Part shown: positions 1 to 9,030 of the stretch, one piece after another
How the letters are laid out: each line of letters opens with the position of its first letter
How positions within the stretch are numbered: position 1 is the first letter of the stretch
NCBI RefSeq assembly: GCF_025972045.1
Contig: NZ_JAPDHX010000003.1
Span: 372,001 to 436,000, forward strand
Direction: 5' to 3'
Length of the DNA: 64,000 nt
Source of the DNA: Micropruina sonneratiae
GTDB lineage: Bacteria > Actinomycetota > Actinomycetes > Propionibacteriales > Propionibacteriaceae
Translations under genes and position numbers: made by a program
Notes under the pieces: generated by a model
Database searches by the model: none
Seen by the model: the letters and a program-made list of their open reading frames with translations, nothing else
What the model was told of the DNA's origin: nothing

Positions 1-1
1 G

Positions 2-481
2 GTCATCCGGATCTCGCTGGACGACTTCCTCAACCCGCCCGAGCGACGCTACGCCAAGGGTCGTAGCTCGCCGGAGGGCTTCGTCAGCGACACCTACGAC
101 TACCGGCGGTTCGTCGACGACGTCCTCGAGCCGCTCGGCCCCGAGGGCGGCGGTCGTTACCGCCCGAAGTCCTACGACTACGCCACCGAGACGCCGCTCA
201 GCCCGCCGTGGGAGGTCGCCCCCGACCCGGTAGTGGTCGTCGTCGACGGAATGTTCCTGCACTCCGACCAGCTCCGGGACGCCCGCGGCCGGAAGGTGTG
301 GGACCTGTCGGCCTGGCTCGAGGTGCCGCCCGAGGTCAGCGTCCGTCGGCTCGCGGAACGCGACGGGTCGCCCCCCGACCCCGACGACCCGCGCAACCAT
401 CGCTACGTCGAGGGCCAGCGGCTCTACGTGGCGGCGCAGCATCCGGCCGAGCGGGCCGATCTGGTCGTCGACAACAGCTGA
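2..481 (+). CDS. Uridine-kinase-like P-loop NTPase, 5' end cut by window edge
   Basis: The reading frame is open from the first bases and stops with TGA at 479-481, so only the C-terminal 159 residues are present. They read VIRISLDDFLNPPERRY near the start, then a DTYDYRRFVDD segment, a VVVVVDGMFLH strand and a final RYVEGQRLY stretch. This pattern matches the small actinobacterial uridine kinase-like proteins, which transfer a phosphate from a nucleoside triphosphate to a nucleoside or related small molecule. The Walker A loop would lie upstream of the window and cannot be checked. The gene ends 101 bases before the Mrp operon and seems unrelated to it. The family is fairly clear from residue pattern; the substrate is not. 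Confidence 0.6.
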   Translation, partial: VIRISLDDFLNPPERRYAKGRSSPEGFVSDTYDYRRFVDDVLEPLGPEGGGRYRPKSYDYATETPLSPPWEVAPDPVVVVVDGMFLHSDQLRDARGRKVWDLSAWLEVPPEVSVRRLAERDGSPPDPDDPRNHRYVEGQRLYVAAQHPAERADLVVDNS

Positions 482-582
482 TGCCGCCCGGGCCGCCGAG
501 CGTCCACCCCTCCCGACACCGATAGACTGCCCATCCCCAGCCCTGCCCGCGATCCGGCCGTCCCTGGTCGAGAGAGGGACCC

Positions 583-3570
583 GTGATCAGCAGCATCGTC
601 ATCGCCCACCTGGTGATGGCCCTGTGCGCGCCCATCCTGGCCCGCTCGATCGGTCCCCGCGGCTACCTCGTGATGGCGTTGGCGCCGGCGGTCGGCTTCG
701 GCTGGCTGCTGAGCCTCGCCCCGCTGGTCACCGGCGGCGGCGTCTATACGGAGTCCGGGGTGTGGATCGCCAGACTCGGCGTCGTCGTCGAGTACCGGGT
801 GGCGCTGCTGCAGTGGGTGCTCGCCCTGATCGTCACCGGGGTGGGTGCCCTGGTGCTGCTGTACTGCCGGTGGTACTTCGACTCGGGCGCCAATCCTCGG
901 ACGATGGGTGTGCTCACCGCGTTCGCCGCGGCGATGCTCGGCCTGGTCACCGTCGACGACCTGGTGCTGCTCTACGTGTTCTGGGAGCTGACCACGGTCT
1001 TCTCCTACCTGCTGATCGGCTACGACCCGACCCGGCGGGCCAACCGGTCCGCGGCGGTGACCGCGCTGATCGTGACCACCACCGGCGGGCTGGCCATGCT
1101 GGTCGGCATCGTCACCCTCGGGGTGCAGGCGGGCACCTTCAGCCTGTCCGCGATCCTGGCCACCCCGCCGACCGGCACCCTGGCGACGATCGCGGCCCTG
1201 CTGATGCTGGTGGGCGCGTTGAGCAAGTCGGCGCTGGTGCCGTTCCACTTCTGGCTGCCGGGAGCCATGGCCGCGCCGACGCCGATCTCGGCCTACCTGC
1301 ACGCCGCGGCCATGGTGAAGGCCGGCGTCTACCTGGTCGCGGCGATGGCGCCGGCCTTCGCCGGCGTCCCGGGATGGCGGCCCGCGGTCGCCCTGCTCGG
1401 CGCGACGACGATGATCCTCGGCGGCTGGCGGGCGCTGCGGCAGAACGACCTGAAACTGCTGCTGGCCTACGGCACGGTCAGCCAGCTGGGCTTCATGGTG
1501 CTGCTCAGCGGTTTCGGCACCCGGGCGTCCGCACTGGCCGGCATGGCGATGCTGATCGGGCACGCGCTGTTCAAGTCGACCCTGTTCCTGATCACCGGCG
1601 TGATCGACCATTCCGCAGGCACCCGCGACATCACCAGGCTGACCGGCCTGGCCAGACAGCTGCCCGTGGTGGCGGTCGTCGCGGGCGTCGCGGCGGCGTC
1701 CATGGCCGGGCTGCCGCCCACCCTGGGCTTCATCGCCAAGGAGTCCGCGCTCGAGGCGCTCACCTACCTGACCGAGGCCGGCGGCGACGGCACCGGGCTC
1801 ACCCCGATGCTGGCCGTGCTGCTGCTCGCGGCGGTCGTGCTCGGCTCGGTGCTGACCGTCGCCTACACGCTGCGTTGGTGGTGGGGGGCCTTCTCCGACA
1901 AGGCGGACGTCGAGGCGGTGCACCTGCACCGGCCGTCGGTCGGCTTCGTCTCCGCCCCCGTCCTGCTCGGCACGCTGTGCCTGGTCGGCGGCTTCGCGGG
2001 TGAACCGCTGACCGCCCTGCTCCAGCCCTATGCGGCCCGGTTCGCCACCGGGCACGAGAGCCACGGCCTCGCCCTGTGGCACGGGTTCACGGTGCCGCTG
2101 TGGCTGTCGCTGCTGGCCATCGCCCTGGGCGCGGTGCTGTTCTGGCAGCGCGAGGCCATCGCCAGGGTGCAGGGCACCTTCCCGAAGGTGGTCGGCGCCG
2201 ACGAGCTGTACACGGCGGCGATGAAGAAGGTCGACTCCGTCGCCGTCGAGGTGACGGCCCGCACCCAACGCGGCTCCCTGGCCAGCTACACCTCGATCGT
2301 GCTGGCCGTCGTGGTCGTGCTGGCCGGCGGTTCGCTGCTGTTCACCGTGCACTGGCCCGCCTCGATCCGGCCGTGGGACTACCTGCCGCAGGCACTGATC
2401 GGGGCGTTGATGATCGTCGCGGCGGTGCTGGCCGCGACCTCCCGCGGGCGGCTGCGCGCCCTGCTGCTGGTGGGTGCGACCGGTTACGGCACCGCGCTGC
2501 TGTTCCTGCTGCACGGCGGCCCCGACCTGGCCCTCACCCAGGTGCTGGTCGAGACGGTGTCGCTGATCGTGTTCGTCATGGTGCTGCGCCGGCTGCCCAA
2601 GTACTTCACCAACCGTCCGCTGCGCTCCACCCGGTGGTGGCGGACGGTGCTGGCCGCGATGGTCGGCGCCAGCGTGTCGTTGCTGGCCCTGGTCGCCGCC
2701 GGCGCCCGGGTCGCCGAACCGGTCTCCGTGCAGTACTACGAGGCCGCCTATTCGTTCGGCTACGGCAAGAACATCGTCAACGTCACCCTCGTGGACACCC
2801 GCGCGTGGGACACCATCGGCGAGATCTCGGTGCTGGTCATCGCGGCCACCGGGGTCGCCAGCTTGATCTTCCTGCGCTCGCGGGTGCAGCGCGTCCGGCC
2901 CCGCGAGGGCGACTCGTCCTTCGGTGCCCGGGGCATGTGGCTGCGGGCCAGCGGCGCCCTCGACCCGCGTTCGCGCTCGCTGATCTTCGAGGTCGTGACG
3001 CGGATCATGTTCAGCGTGCTGATGCTGGTCTCCCTCTACCTGCTGATCGCCGGGCACAACGCCCCCGGCGGCGGCTTCGCCGGTGGCCTGGTGGCCGGGA
3101 TCGCGCTGATGATCCGCTATCTCGCGGCCGGACGCCGTGAGCTCGACGAGGCGGCCCCGTTCGACGCCGGACGCCTGCTCGGCCTCGGCCTGGGGGTGTC
3201 GGTGCTCAGCGCGGTGGCGCCGGCCCTGCTGGGCGGCAAGATCTTCCAGAGCTACGACCTCACGGTGATCATTCCCGGTTGGGAGTCGCTGGCCACCCCA
3301 TGGGGGGAGTGGACGCTGTTCGGCGAGATGCACCTGGTCTCCTCGACCGTGTTCGACATCGGCGTATACCTGATCGTGATCGGCGTCGTGCTCGACCTGA
3401 CTCGCTCGCTGGGCGCGGGCATCGACATCCAGTCCGAGCAGGACCAGGCACCGGTGCCCGAGCCGGAGTCGACCCGGACCAGGCCCGCGCTGGCCTCCGA
3501 GGACGACCGGATCACCCGCTACAGCACCCACGGCGGCGGCGCGCCGGGTGGACGGGGGAGCACCCGATGA
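583..3570 (+). CDS. mrpA: Mrp cation/proton antiporter subunit A (A/B fusion)
   Basis: This 995-residue membrane protein is the large subunit of the multi-subunit Na+(K+)/H+ antiporter, related to respiratory complex I subunit NuoL. The N-terminal two thirds is a chain of hydrophobic helices with the conserved proton-channel features, including a WELTTVFSYLLIGYD segment around residues 130-147 and a KSALVPFHFWLPGAMAAPTP segment around 214-233. The last 200 residues are an MrpB-like domain (GHNAPGGGFAGGLVAG near residue 825), so subunit B is fused, as is usual in actinobacteria. The GTG start at 583 follows a purine-rich AGAGAGGGA stretch. The stop overlaps the mrpC start by four bases, and the whole operon is read as one transcript with coupled translation. 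Confidence 0.93.
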   Translation: MISSIVIAHLVMALCAPILARSIGPRGYLVMALAPAVGFGWLLSLAPLVTGGGVYTESGVWIARLGVVVEYRVALLQWVLALIVTGVGALVLLYCRWYFDSGANPRTMGVLTAFAAAMLGLVTVDDLVLLYVFWELTTVFSYLLIGYDPTRRANRSAAVTALIVTTTGGLAMLVGIVTLGVQAGTFSLSAILATPPTGTLATIAALLMLVGALSKSALVPFHFWLPGAMAAPTPISAYLHAAAMVKAGVYLVAAMAPAFAGVPGWRPAVALLGATTMILGGWRALRQNDLKLLLAYGTVSQLGFMVLLSGFGTRASALAGMAMLIGHALFKSTLFLITGVIDHSAGTRDITRLTGLARQLPVVAVVAGVAAASMAGLPPTLGFIAKESALEALTYLTEAGGDGTGLTPMLAVLLLAAVVLGSVLTVAYTLRWWWGAFSDKADVEAVHLHRPSVGFVSAPVLLGTLCLVGGFAGEPLTALLQPYAARFATGHESHGLALWHGFTVPLWLSLLAIALGAVLFWQREAIARVQGTFPKVVGADELYTAAMKKVDSVAVEVTARTQRGSLASYTSIVLAVVVVLAGGSLLFTVHWPASIRPWDYLPQALIGALMIVAAVLAATSRGRLRALLLVGATGYGTALLFLLHGGPDLALTQVLVETVSLIVFVMVLRRLPKYFTNRPLRSTRWWRTVLAAMVGASVSLLALVAAGARVAEPVSVQYYEAAYSFGYGKNIVNVTLVDTRAWDTIGEISVLVIAATGVASLIFLRSRVQRVRPREGDSSFGARGMWLRASGALDPRSRSLIFEVVTRIMFSVLMLVSLYLLIAGHNAPGGGFAGGLVAGIALMIRYLAAGRRELDEAAPFDAGRLLGLGLGVSVLSAVAPALLGGKIFQSYDLTVIIPGWESLATPWGEWTLFGEMHLVSSTVFDIGVYLIVIGVVLDLTRSLGAGIDIQSEQDQAPVPEPESTRTRPALASEDDRITRYSTHGGGAPGGRGSTR

Positions 3571-3995
3571 GCCCGAACGTGACGCTGGCGATCATCGCCG
3601 GAGCCCTGGTCGCCTGTGGCGTCTACCTGATCACCGAGCGCTCGCTGAGTCGCATCCTGATGGGCGTGATGGTCGCCGGCAACGGCGTGAACCTGCTCTT
3701 CCTGGTCGCCTCGGGCGCCGCCGGCGGGCCGCCCTTGATCGGCGTCACGCCGAAGGAGGAGATGTCGGATCCGCTGCCGCAGGCGATGGTGCTGACCGCG
3801 ATCGTGATCGCCCTGGCCACCGCGGCGTTCCTGGTGACGATGGCCTACCGGTCGTTCCAGCTCAACGGCCACGACGAGGTCGCCGACGACGTCGAGGACA
3901 CCCGCATCCGCGAACTGGCCGAGGCCGACGAGGCGTCCGACAGCTTCGAGGAGATCAGGTTCACCGACACCGGCGACGATGTGGTGAGCGAATGA
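3567..3995 (+). CDS. mrpC: Mrp antiporter subunit C (NuoK-like)
   Basis: The 142-residue product has three membrane helices and the NuoK-like core ITERSLSRILMGVMVAGNGVN near residues 21-42, followed by DPLPQAMVLTAIVIALATAA. It forms part of the membrane domain of the Mrp antiporter. The ATG at 3567 overlaps the mrpA stop (ATGA). A longer in-frame reading upstream is only open sequence inside mrpA and is not used. The C-terminal 45 residues are acidic and hydrophilic, longer than the shortest family members and probably cytoplasmic. Confidence 0.92.
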   Translation: MSPNVTLAIIAGALVACGVYLITERSLSRILMGVMVAGNGVNLLFLVASGAAGGPPLIGVTPKEEMSDPLPQAMVLTAIVIALATAAFLVTMAYRSFQLNGHDEVADDVEDTRIRELAEADEASDSFEEIRFTDTGDDVVSE

Positions 3996-5533
3996 ACAAC
4001 CTCAACAACCTGCTGCCGCTGCCGGTGCTGCTGCCGATGCTCGGCGCCGCCCTCACCCTGTTGCTGGGACGCCGGCCGCGCCTGCAGCGCGCCGTGTCGA
4101 TCCTCACCCTGGCCGGCGTCTCCGCCGTCGCCGGGGCGCTCATCTGGATCACCGACACGCACGGCGTCCAGGCCCTGTGGGTGGGCGCCTGGGCGCCGCT
4201 CGGCATCGTGCTGGTGGCCGATCGGCTGGCGGCGTTGATGCTGACGGTGGCGTCACTGGTCACCCTCGGCGTCCTGATCTACGCCACCGGCCAGGACGAG
4301 GAGGAGGTGCACCGCGAAACCCCGGTGTCGATCTTCCACCCCACCTTCCTGCTGCTGTCGTCCGGGGTGTCGGACGCGTTCCTGGCCGGCGACCTGTTCA
4401 ACCTGTTCGTCGGCTTCGAGATCCTGTTGTTCGCCTCGTACGTGCTGATCACCATGGGCGGGACCGGCGAGCGGATCAGCGCGGGTTCGATCTACGTCGT
4501 GATCAACCTGGTCAGCTCGCTGCTGTTCCTGACCGCACTGTCGGTGATCTACGGCGCCACCGGCACGGTCAACATGGCTCAGCTCAACCTGCGCTTCGCC
4601 GAGCTGCCGGGCGACGTCACGATCGGCATCCAGTTGCTGTTGCTGGTCGTGTTCGCGATCAAGGCGGCGGTGTTCCCGCTGTCGTTCTGGCTGCCGGACT
4701 CGTACCCGACAGCGCCGGCGCCGGTGACGGCGGTGTTCGCGGGCCTGCTCACCAAGGTGGGCGTGTACGCCATCCTGCGCACCCAGACATTGATCTTCTC
4801 CAACAGTCCGCTCACCGACCTGCTCGGCTGGACGGCGCTGGCCACCATGGTGATCGGCATCCTGGGCGCCATCGCCCAGTCCGAGATCAAACGTCTGCTG
4901 TCGTTCACGCTGGTCAGTCACATCGGCTACATGATGTTCGGGGTTGCGTTGGCGACTCAGGCCAGCCTGGGCGGTGCGATCTTCTACACCGCGCACCACA
5001 TCACCGTGCAGGCCTCACTGTTCCTGGTGGCGGGGCTGATCGAGCGGGTCGGCGGGTCGACCTCGATGGATCGGTTGGGCGGGCTGGCCGCGACCGCGCC
5101 CGTGCTGGGCGTGCTCTTCTTCGTTCCGGCGATGAACCTGGCCGGCATCCCGCCGTTGTCCGGCTTCGTCGGCAAGCTCGGCCTGCTGATGGCGGGCGTC
5201 GAGGTCGGGACGCCGGTGGCCTGGGCGCTCGTCTTCGGCAGCGTGCTGACCAGTCTCCTCACCCTGTACGCGGTGGCCAAGGTGTGGGGCCGCGCCTTCT
5301 GGGGGACGCCGGTGCTGGGCCCGCTCGCCCCCGACGAGGTGGTCGCGGACGACGACGACGCGCGCGCGGGCAAGCTGCCGGGCGTGATGGTGGGTGCGAC
5401 CGCCTTCCTGGTGGTGCTGGGATTGGCGCTGACCTTCGCCGCCGGGCCGCTCTACGAGTACGTCGACCGCGCTGCGGGCGCGCTGCTCGGCAACTCCTAC
5501 ATCGAGGCGGTGCTGTCGGGGGTGAACGGATGA
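3992..5533 (+). CDS. mrpD: Mrp antiporter subunit D (NuoM/N-like)
   Basis: The 513-residue product is the second large antiporter subunit, homologous to complex I NuoM and NuoN. Typical blocks are visible: FVGFEILLFASYVLITMGG around residues 137-155, a KAAVFPLSFWLPDSYPTAPA segment around 225-244 that carries the channel lysine, and SEIKRLLSFTLVSHIGYMMFG near 295-315. The ATG at 3992 overlaps the mrpC TGA. Length and motif order are normal for MrpD, and nothing suggests damage. Confidence 0.93.
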   Translation: MNNLNNLLPLPVLLPMLGAALTLLLGRRPRLQRAVSILTLAGVSAVAGALIWITDTHGVQALWVGAWAPLGIVLVADRLAALMLTVASLVTLGVLIYATGQDEEEVHRETPVSIFHPTFLLLSSGVSDAFLAGDLFNLFVGFEILLFASYVLITMGGTGERISAGSIYVVINLVSSLLFLTALSVIYGATGTVNMAQLNLRFAELPGDVTIGIQLLLLVVFAIKAAVFPLSFWLPDSYPTAPAPVTAVFAGLLTKVGVYAILRTQTLIFSNSPLTDLLGWTALATMVIGILGAIAQSEIKRLLSFTLVSHIGYMMFGVALATQASLGGAIFYTAHHITVQASLFLVAGLIERVGGSTSMDRLGGLAATAPVLGVLFFVPAMNLAGIPPLSGFVGKLGLLMAGVEVGTPVAWALVFGSVLTSLLTLYAVAKVWGRAFWGTPVLGPLAPDEVVADDDDARAGKLPGVMVGATAFLVVLGLALTFAAGPLYEYVDRAAGALLGNSYIEAVLSGVNG

Positions 5534-6093
5534 TGAAACGCTCGTCGAGCCGTCGCCGGCTGCGGTTCCGCCTGCAGTGGCGGGCGATCGCGATGCTCGC
5601 CCTGGTCTGGGTGGTGTTATGGGGCAACTACTCGCTGCTCGACCTGCTGGTCGGGATCGCCCTGGCCTGGTTGATCACCGTGACCTTCCCGCTGCCGCCG
5701 ATCCGCTACCACGGACGGCCCCACCCGATCGGGTTGGTGAAGCTGCTGTTCACCACGCTGCGCGACCTGGCCGTGGCGTCCTACCGGCTGACGATGCAGT
5801 CGCTCGGCCGGGAGATCGACTTCTACCCGGCGGTGATCCGGGTCCGGTTGCACACCAACCAGGACTTCTACCAGGTGCAGACGGCCGAGATCATCTCGAT
5901 CGTGCCCGGCTCGATCGTCATCGACGCGCGGCGCTCGAACCGCGTCCTGTACCTGCACATCGTCGACACCGAAGAGCAGGCGGGCGGGGTCGAACAGGCG
6001 CGGGCGCGGGCCCTCGAGGTGGAGCGCCGGGTGCTCGAGGCGATGGGTTCGAAGGCGGAGATCGCCCGGGCCAGGGGAGAGGCGGCGTCATGA
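5530..6093 (+). CDS. mrpE: Mrp antiporter subunit E
   Basis: The 187-residue product begins with a basic stretch, then two membrane helices (WRAIAMLALVWVVLWGNYSL and LLVGIALAWLITVTFPLP), then a cytoplasmic domain containing EIISIVPGSIVIDARRSNRVLYLHIVDT in separate conserved blocks. This is the MrpE architecture. Two consecutive methionine codons occur at 5530 and 5533. The first overlaps the mrpD stop and is chosen because every other junction in the operon overlaps the same way. The hydrophilic tail of about 40 residues is rich in Glu, Arg and Ala. Confidence 0.9.
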   Translation: MMKRSSSRRRLRFRLQWRAIAMLALVWVVLWGNYSLLDLLVGIALAWLITVTFPLPPIRYHGRPHPIGLVKLLFTTLRDLAVASYRLTMQSLGREIDFYPAVIRVRLHTNQDFYQVQTAEIISIVPGSIVIDARRSNRVLYLHIVDTEEQAGGVEQARARALEVERRVLEAMGSKAEIARARGEAAS

Positions 6094-6404
6094 TCATCAC
6101 CCAGGTCCTGTTGTGGCTGGCGATCGCGATGGTGCTGGTGGCCGCGTGCCTCGCGCTGTGGCGACTCACCACCGGGCCGTCGTCGCTGGACCGGATCGTC
6201 AGCGCCGACGTGCTGGTGTCGGTGGTGCTGGTGGCGATCTGCCTGATGATGGTGATGTTCGCCGACACCAGCGGGCTGTCCATCCTGCTGGTGCTGGCCA
6301 TGGTCGCCTTCACCGGCGGGGTGAGCGTGGCCCGGATGCTGGCCCCCGGCGCGGCGGATCGCCAGCGCTACCGCCGCGACGACGATGCCGAGGAGCCGCG
6401 ATGA
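6090..6404 (+). CDS. mrpF: Mrp antiporter subunit F
   Basis: The 104-residue product has three membrane helices and the family block GPSSLDRIVSADVL near residues 29-42, where the conserved aspartates sit within the membrane. The start overlaps the mrpE stop (ATGA at 6090) and the stop overlaps the mrpG start. It is a small structural subunit needed for assembly of the Mrp complex. Confidence 0.9.
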   Translation: MIITQVLLWLAIAMVLVAACLALWRLTTGPSSLDRIVSADVLVSVVLVAICLMMVMFADTSGLSILLVLAMVAFTGGVSVARMLAPGAADRQRYRRDDDAEEPR

Positions 6405-6859
6405 CTCCCGACGACGGCTTCGAACTGATCGGCGCCCTACTGCTGGTCGGCGGCGCCTTCTTCTGCCTGGGCGGGGCCGTCGGGCTGGTGCGCTTCCCCG
6501 ACATCCTCGCCCGGATGCACGCCGCGACCAAGCCACAGGTGTTCGGCCTGCTGCTGGTGGTGCTCGGGGTGGGGTTCTCCATCCACGACGTGAAGGTGTG
6601 GCTGAGCCTGGCGCTGGTGATGGCCATGCAGGTGATCACCGTTCCGGTCGCCGGGCACCTGATCGGCCGGGTGGCGTACCGTTCCGGCGAGTGGGAGCCG
6701 GAGGACCTGGTCGTGGACGAACTCGCCGAGGACCTGCGGGACGCCGGGTTCACCCGCAACCAGGAGTTCCGTCCCGAGCGGGGCACCGACCGGCCGAGCA
6801 GCCACCGGTTTGAGACTCCGCCCGAACCCTTCGACTACGGACGCCCCGAGCCCGACTGA
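6401..6859 (+). CDS. mrpG: Mrp antiporter subunit G
   Basis: The 152-residue product carries the MrpG signature FFCLGGAVGLVRFPDILARM followed by HAATKPQVFGLLLVVLG, with three membrane helices in the first 90 residues. The remaining 60 residues are a hydrophilic tail with many Pro, Arg and Glu residues that is longer than in many homologues. It is the last gene of the operon. The stop lies 44 bases from the convergent DUF2848 gene, with an imperfect hairpin between them. Confidence 0.9.
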   Translation: MTPDDGFELIGALLLVGGAFFCLGGAVGLVRFPDILARMHAATKPQVFGLLLVVLGVGFSIHDVKVWLSLALVMAMQVITVPVAGHLIGRVAYRSGEWEPEDLVVDELAEDLRDAGFTRNQEFRPERGTDRPSSHRFETPPEPFDYGRPEPD

Positions 6860-6861
6860 CC

Positions 6862-6897
6862 CGCTGGGACCGTTGAGAACCGTCCCCAGGTCCAGCG
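6862..6897. terminator. Imperfect hairpin between convergent mrpG and DUF2848 gene
   Basis: CGCTGGGACC at 6862-6871 pairs with GGTCCAGCG at 6889-6897, with one base missing on the right arm. It lies between two convergent stops and could end transcription from both sides. There is no run of T. Confidence 0.4.
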
Positions 6898-6903
6898 GCG
6901 GAC

Positions 6904-7599
6904 TCACTCCCAGGGTTCGGGCAGCACCTCGACGGTGTACTCGGTGGTCGATGCGGTGCCGTCGGGCGCGGCCAACTCGACGCGCCAGGCGTCCGCGAAC
7001 TGGTCGACGCCGGCCTTCATCGGGATCGTGCCGCTCATCACCACCGTGCCGGGTCGCAGCAGGCCGGCCTCGCCGAGCCGGTCGATCCAGTAGTCGGGGG
7101 AGAGCAGCAGGGCCGGTGAACCGTCCTGGATCATCTCTTCCACACCATCGTTGGTGACCCAGCCGCGCAGGGTGAACGTGTCGAAGGAGTCCCGGACGTC
7201 ACCCCAGCGCCAGGCGAGATCGCCGAGGAAGTCCGGCGCGGACTGCTTCGACCAGGCCACCCCGTGCACCTCGAGCGCCCGGTCGGTGTGGTCGCAGGCC
7301 GCCGTCACCAGGTAGTCGTCGGGGCCGGCCGCGCCGTCGGGCACGATCATCGCCCATTCGGCCTCGCCGGAGGTCTGTGCGTGCGCCACCTGCGCCTCGC
7401 CGGCCTGGCTCACCAGGGTCGCCGACAGCGGGTACAACGTGGGGATCGTGCTCGGCCCGGGAATGCCGAGTTCGGCCAGTTCGTCGATGTGGTGCTGCAC
7501 CTGCTCGGTGTCCCGGCCGGCATAGCCGCAGTTCAGCGCGTAACGCACGTCGACCTCGGTGCTGCCGCCGCCGGCCAGGGTGAAGTGAAGGGTCGGCAT
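6904..7599 (-). CDS. DUF2848 family protein
   Basis: The 231-residue product matches the DUF2848 family, which is distantly related to the fumarylacetoacetate-hydrolase fold and often lies beside amidases and carriers. Characteristic blocks are NCGYAGRDTEQVQHHIDELA near residues 23-42, the TSGEAEWAMIV segment near 79-89, a CDHTDRALEVHGVAWSKQ block near 104-121 and VVMSGTIPMKAGV near 186-198. The ATG at 7599 is chosen because AGGAGG lies just upstream; a longer frame would start in unrelated sequence. It is divergent from the MFS gene at 7690, with 90 bases between, and likely shares a regulatory region with the carrier and nitrilase. The substrate is unknown. Confidence 0.8.
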   Translation of the reverse strand: MPTLHFTLAGGGSTEVDVRYALNCGYAGRDTEQVQHHIDELAELGIPGPSTIPTLYPLSATLVSQAGEAQVAHAQTSGEAEWAMIVPDGAAGPDDYLVTAACDHTDRALEVHGVAWSKQSAPDFLGDLAWRWGDVRDSFDTFTLRGWVTNDGVEEMIQDGSPALLLSPDYWIDRLGEAGLLRPGTVVMSGTIPMKAGVDQFADAWRVELAAPDGTASTTEYTVEVLPEPWE

Positions 7600-7689
7600 G
7601 TTTCCTCCTGGTGTCGATTCCGGGTGGGGCTTGCGGCCGGCCGGTCCAGCCGACCAGCATGTTGGACACCCTAGCCAGGAGGCACCCCG

Positions 7690-9030
7690 ATGACACAGGC
7701 AGGTCCGCACACCGATGCGGAGAAGAAGAACCTGCGCAAGGCCTTCGTCGCCAGCCTGTCCGGCACGGCGCTGGAGTGGTACGACTTCGCACTGTTCGGC
7801 GCCGTCACCGGCACGGTTTTCAGCAAGCTGTTCTTCGACGGCTCCGACCCGAGCATGGACACCATCAAGGCCTTCCTCACCTACGGCGCCGGCTACATCG
7901 CCCGCCCGATCGGCGGGGTCTTCTTCGGACGCCTCGGCGACCGGATCGGCCGCAAGAAGGTGCTGGTCTGGACGCTGATGCTGATCGGGTTCGCCACCTT
8001 CGCGATCGGCCTGCTACCCACCTACGCAACCGCGGGGGTGTGGGCTCCGATCCTGCTGGTGCTGATGCGGTTCCTGCAGGGTGTCGGCGTGGGGGGCGAA
8101 TGGGGCGGCGCGGTGCTGCTGTCCTCGGAGTTCGCCAGGCCCGGCACCCGGGGGCTGTGGGCGTCCGCGGCGCAGACCGGCGTGCCGCTCGGTAGCTTCC
8201 TGGCGAACCTGCTGCTGGTCATCATGACCGCGTCGATGTCGCAGGAGGCCTTCTTGTCGTGGGGCTGGCGGCTGGCCTTCATGCTGTCGCTGGTGCTGGT
8301 CGGCTTCGGGTTGTGGATCAGGCACCGGCTCGAGGAGACCCCGGTCTTCCAGAAGATCCTCGAGAAGGGTGAGGCGGCCGAGGCCCCGGTCTCGGAAGTG
8401 CTGCGCACCCAGCTCAAGCCGCTGATCGGTGCCATCCTCACCCGCTTCGGTCCCGACGTGCTGTACGCCTTCTTCGCCGTCTACGTCATCACCTGGCTGC
8501 AGGCCGGCACCTCGCCGCTGACCAACCAGCAGGCGCTGACCGCGACGATGACGGCCGGCTTCATCCAGGTCTTCACCATGCCGCTCGCCGGCTGGCTGTC
8601 GGATCGGGTCGACCGTCGGCTGCTGTACGCCGTGGCGACCGTGCTGGGCGCGATCTGGACCTTCGTGTTCGTCTGGATGCAGTAGGAGCGCAGCTTCGGG
8701 CTCGCCGTGTTCGGCGTCGTGGTCGGGCTGTTGACCCACTCGTTCATGTACGCACCGCAGGCCGCCCACATCGCCGAACAGTTCCACGCCCGACTGCGTT
8801 ACACCGGCAGTTCGCTCGCCTACACCTTCGCCGGCATCTTCGCCGGCGGCCTGGCGCCGACCATGTTCGCGATCTTCTGGGCCAACGGGCAGAACAGCTG
8901 GGCGATCGCCGGCTACATCGCCGCGGCCTGCGTCATCACTCTGATCGGTCTCGCCATGGGCAAGGCGGTCGTGGACGACGAGGACGACATCTTCCCGGCT
9001 GAGGACGCCCGGGCGGAGCAGGCACGGTGA
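7690..9030 (+). pseudogene. MFS (metabolite:H+ symporter type) transporter interrupted by in-frame TAG
   Basis: Two stretches in the same frame together make a normal 446-residue major facilitator: 7690-8685 gives 331 residues and the frame resumes directly after the TAG at 8683-8685 for 114 more. The N-terminal part carries LSGTALEWYDFALFG and the GRLGDRIGRKKVL loop typical of the sugar/acid symporter branch. The part after the stop encodes helices 10 to 12 and a hydrophilic tail. The context reads Trp-Met-Gln-stop-Glu-Arg-Ser. AGGAGG precedes the ATG at 7690. A point mutation or a base-call error is the simplest reading. If real, the carrier lacks its last helices and is probably inactive. 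The frame ends overlapping the nitrilase start, so the two form one transcription unit. Confidence 0.8.

Noticed and set aside
424-3531. A 1035-codon open frame antisense to mrpA
   Set aside because: Low-complexity His/Gln/Gly/Arg-rich shadow caused by high-GC codon use; the sense strand carries a clear MrpA.
8683-8685. Pyrrolysine or programmed read-through at the TAG
   Set aside because: The following bases do not match known read-through contexts and no pyrrolysine genes are in the window; mutation or base-call error is simpler.
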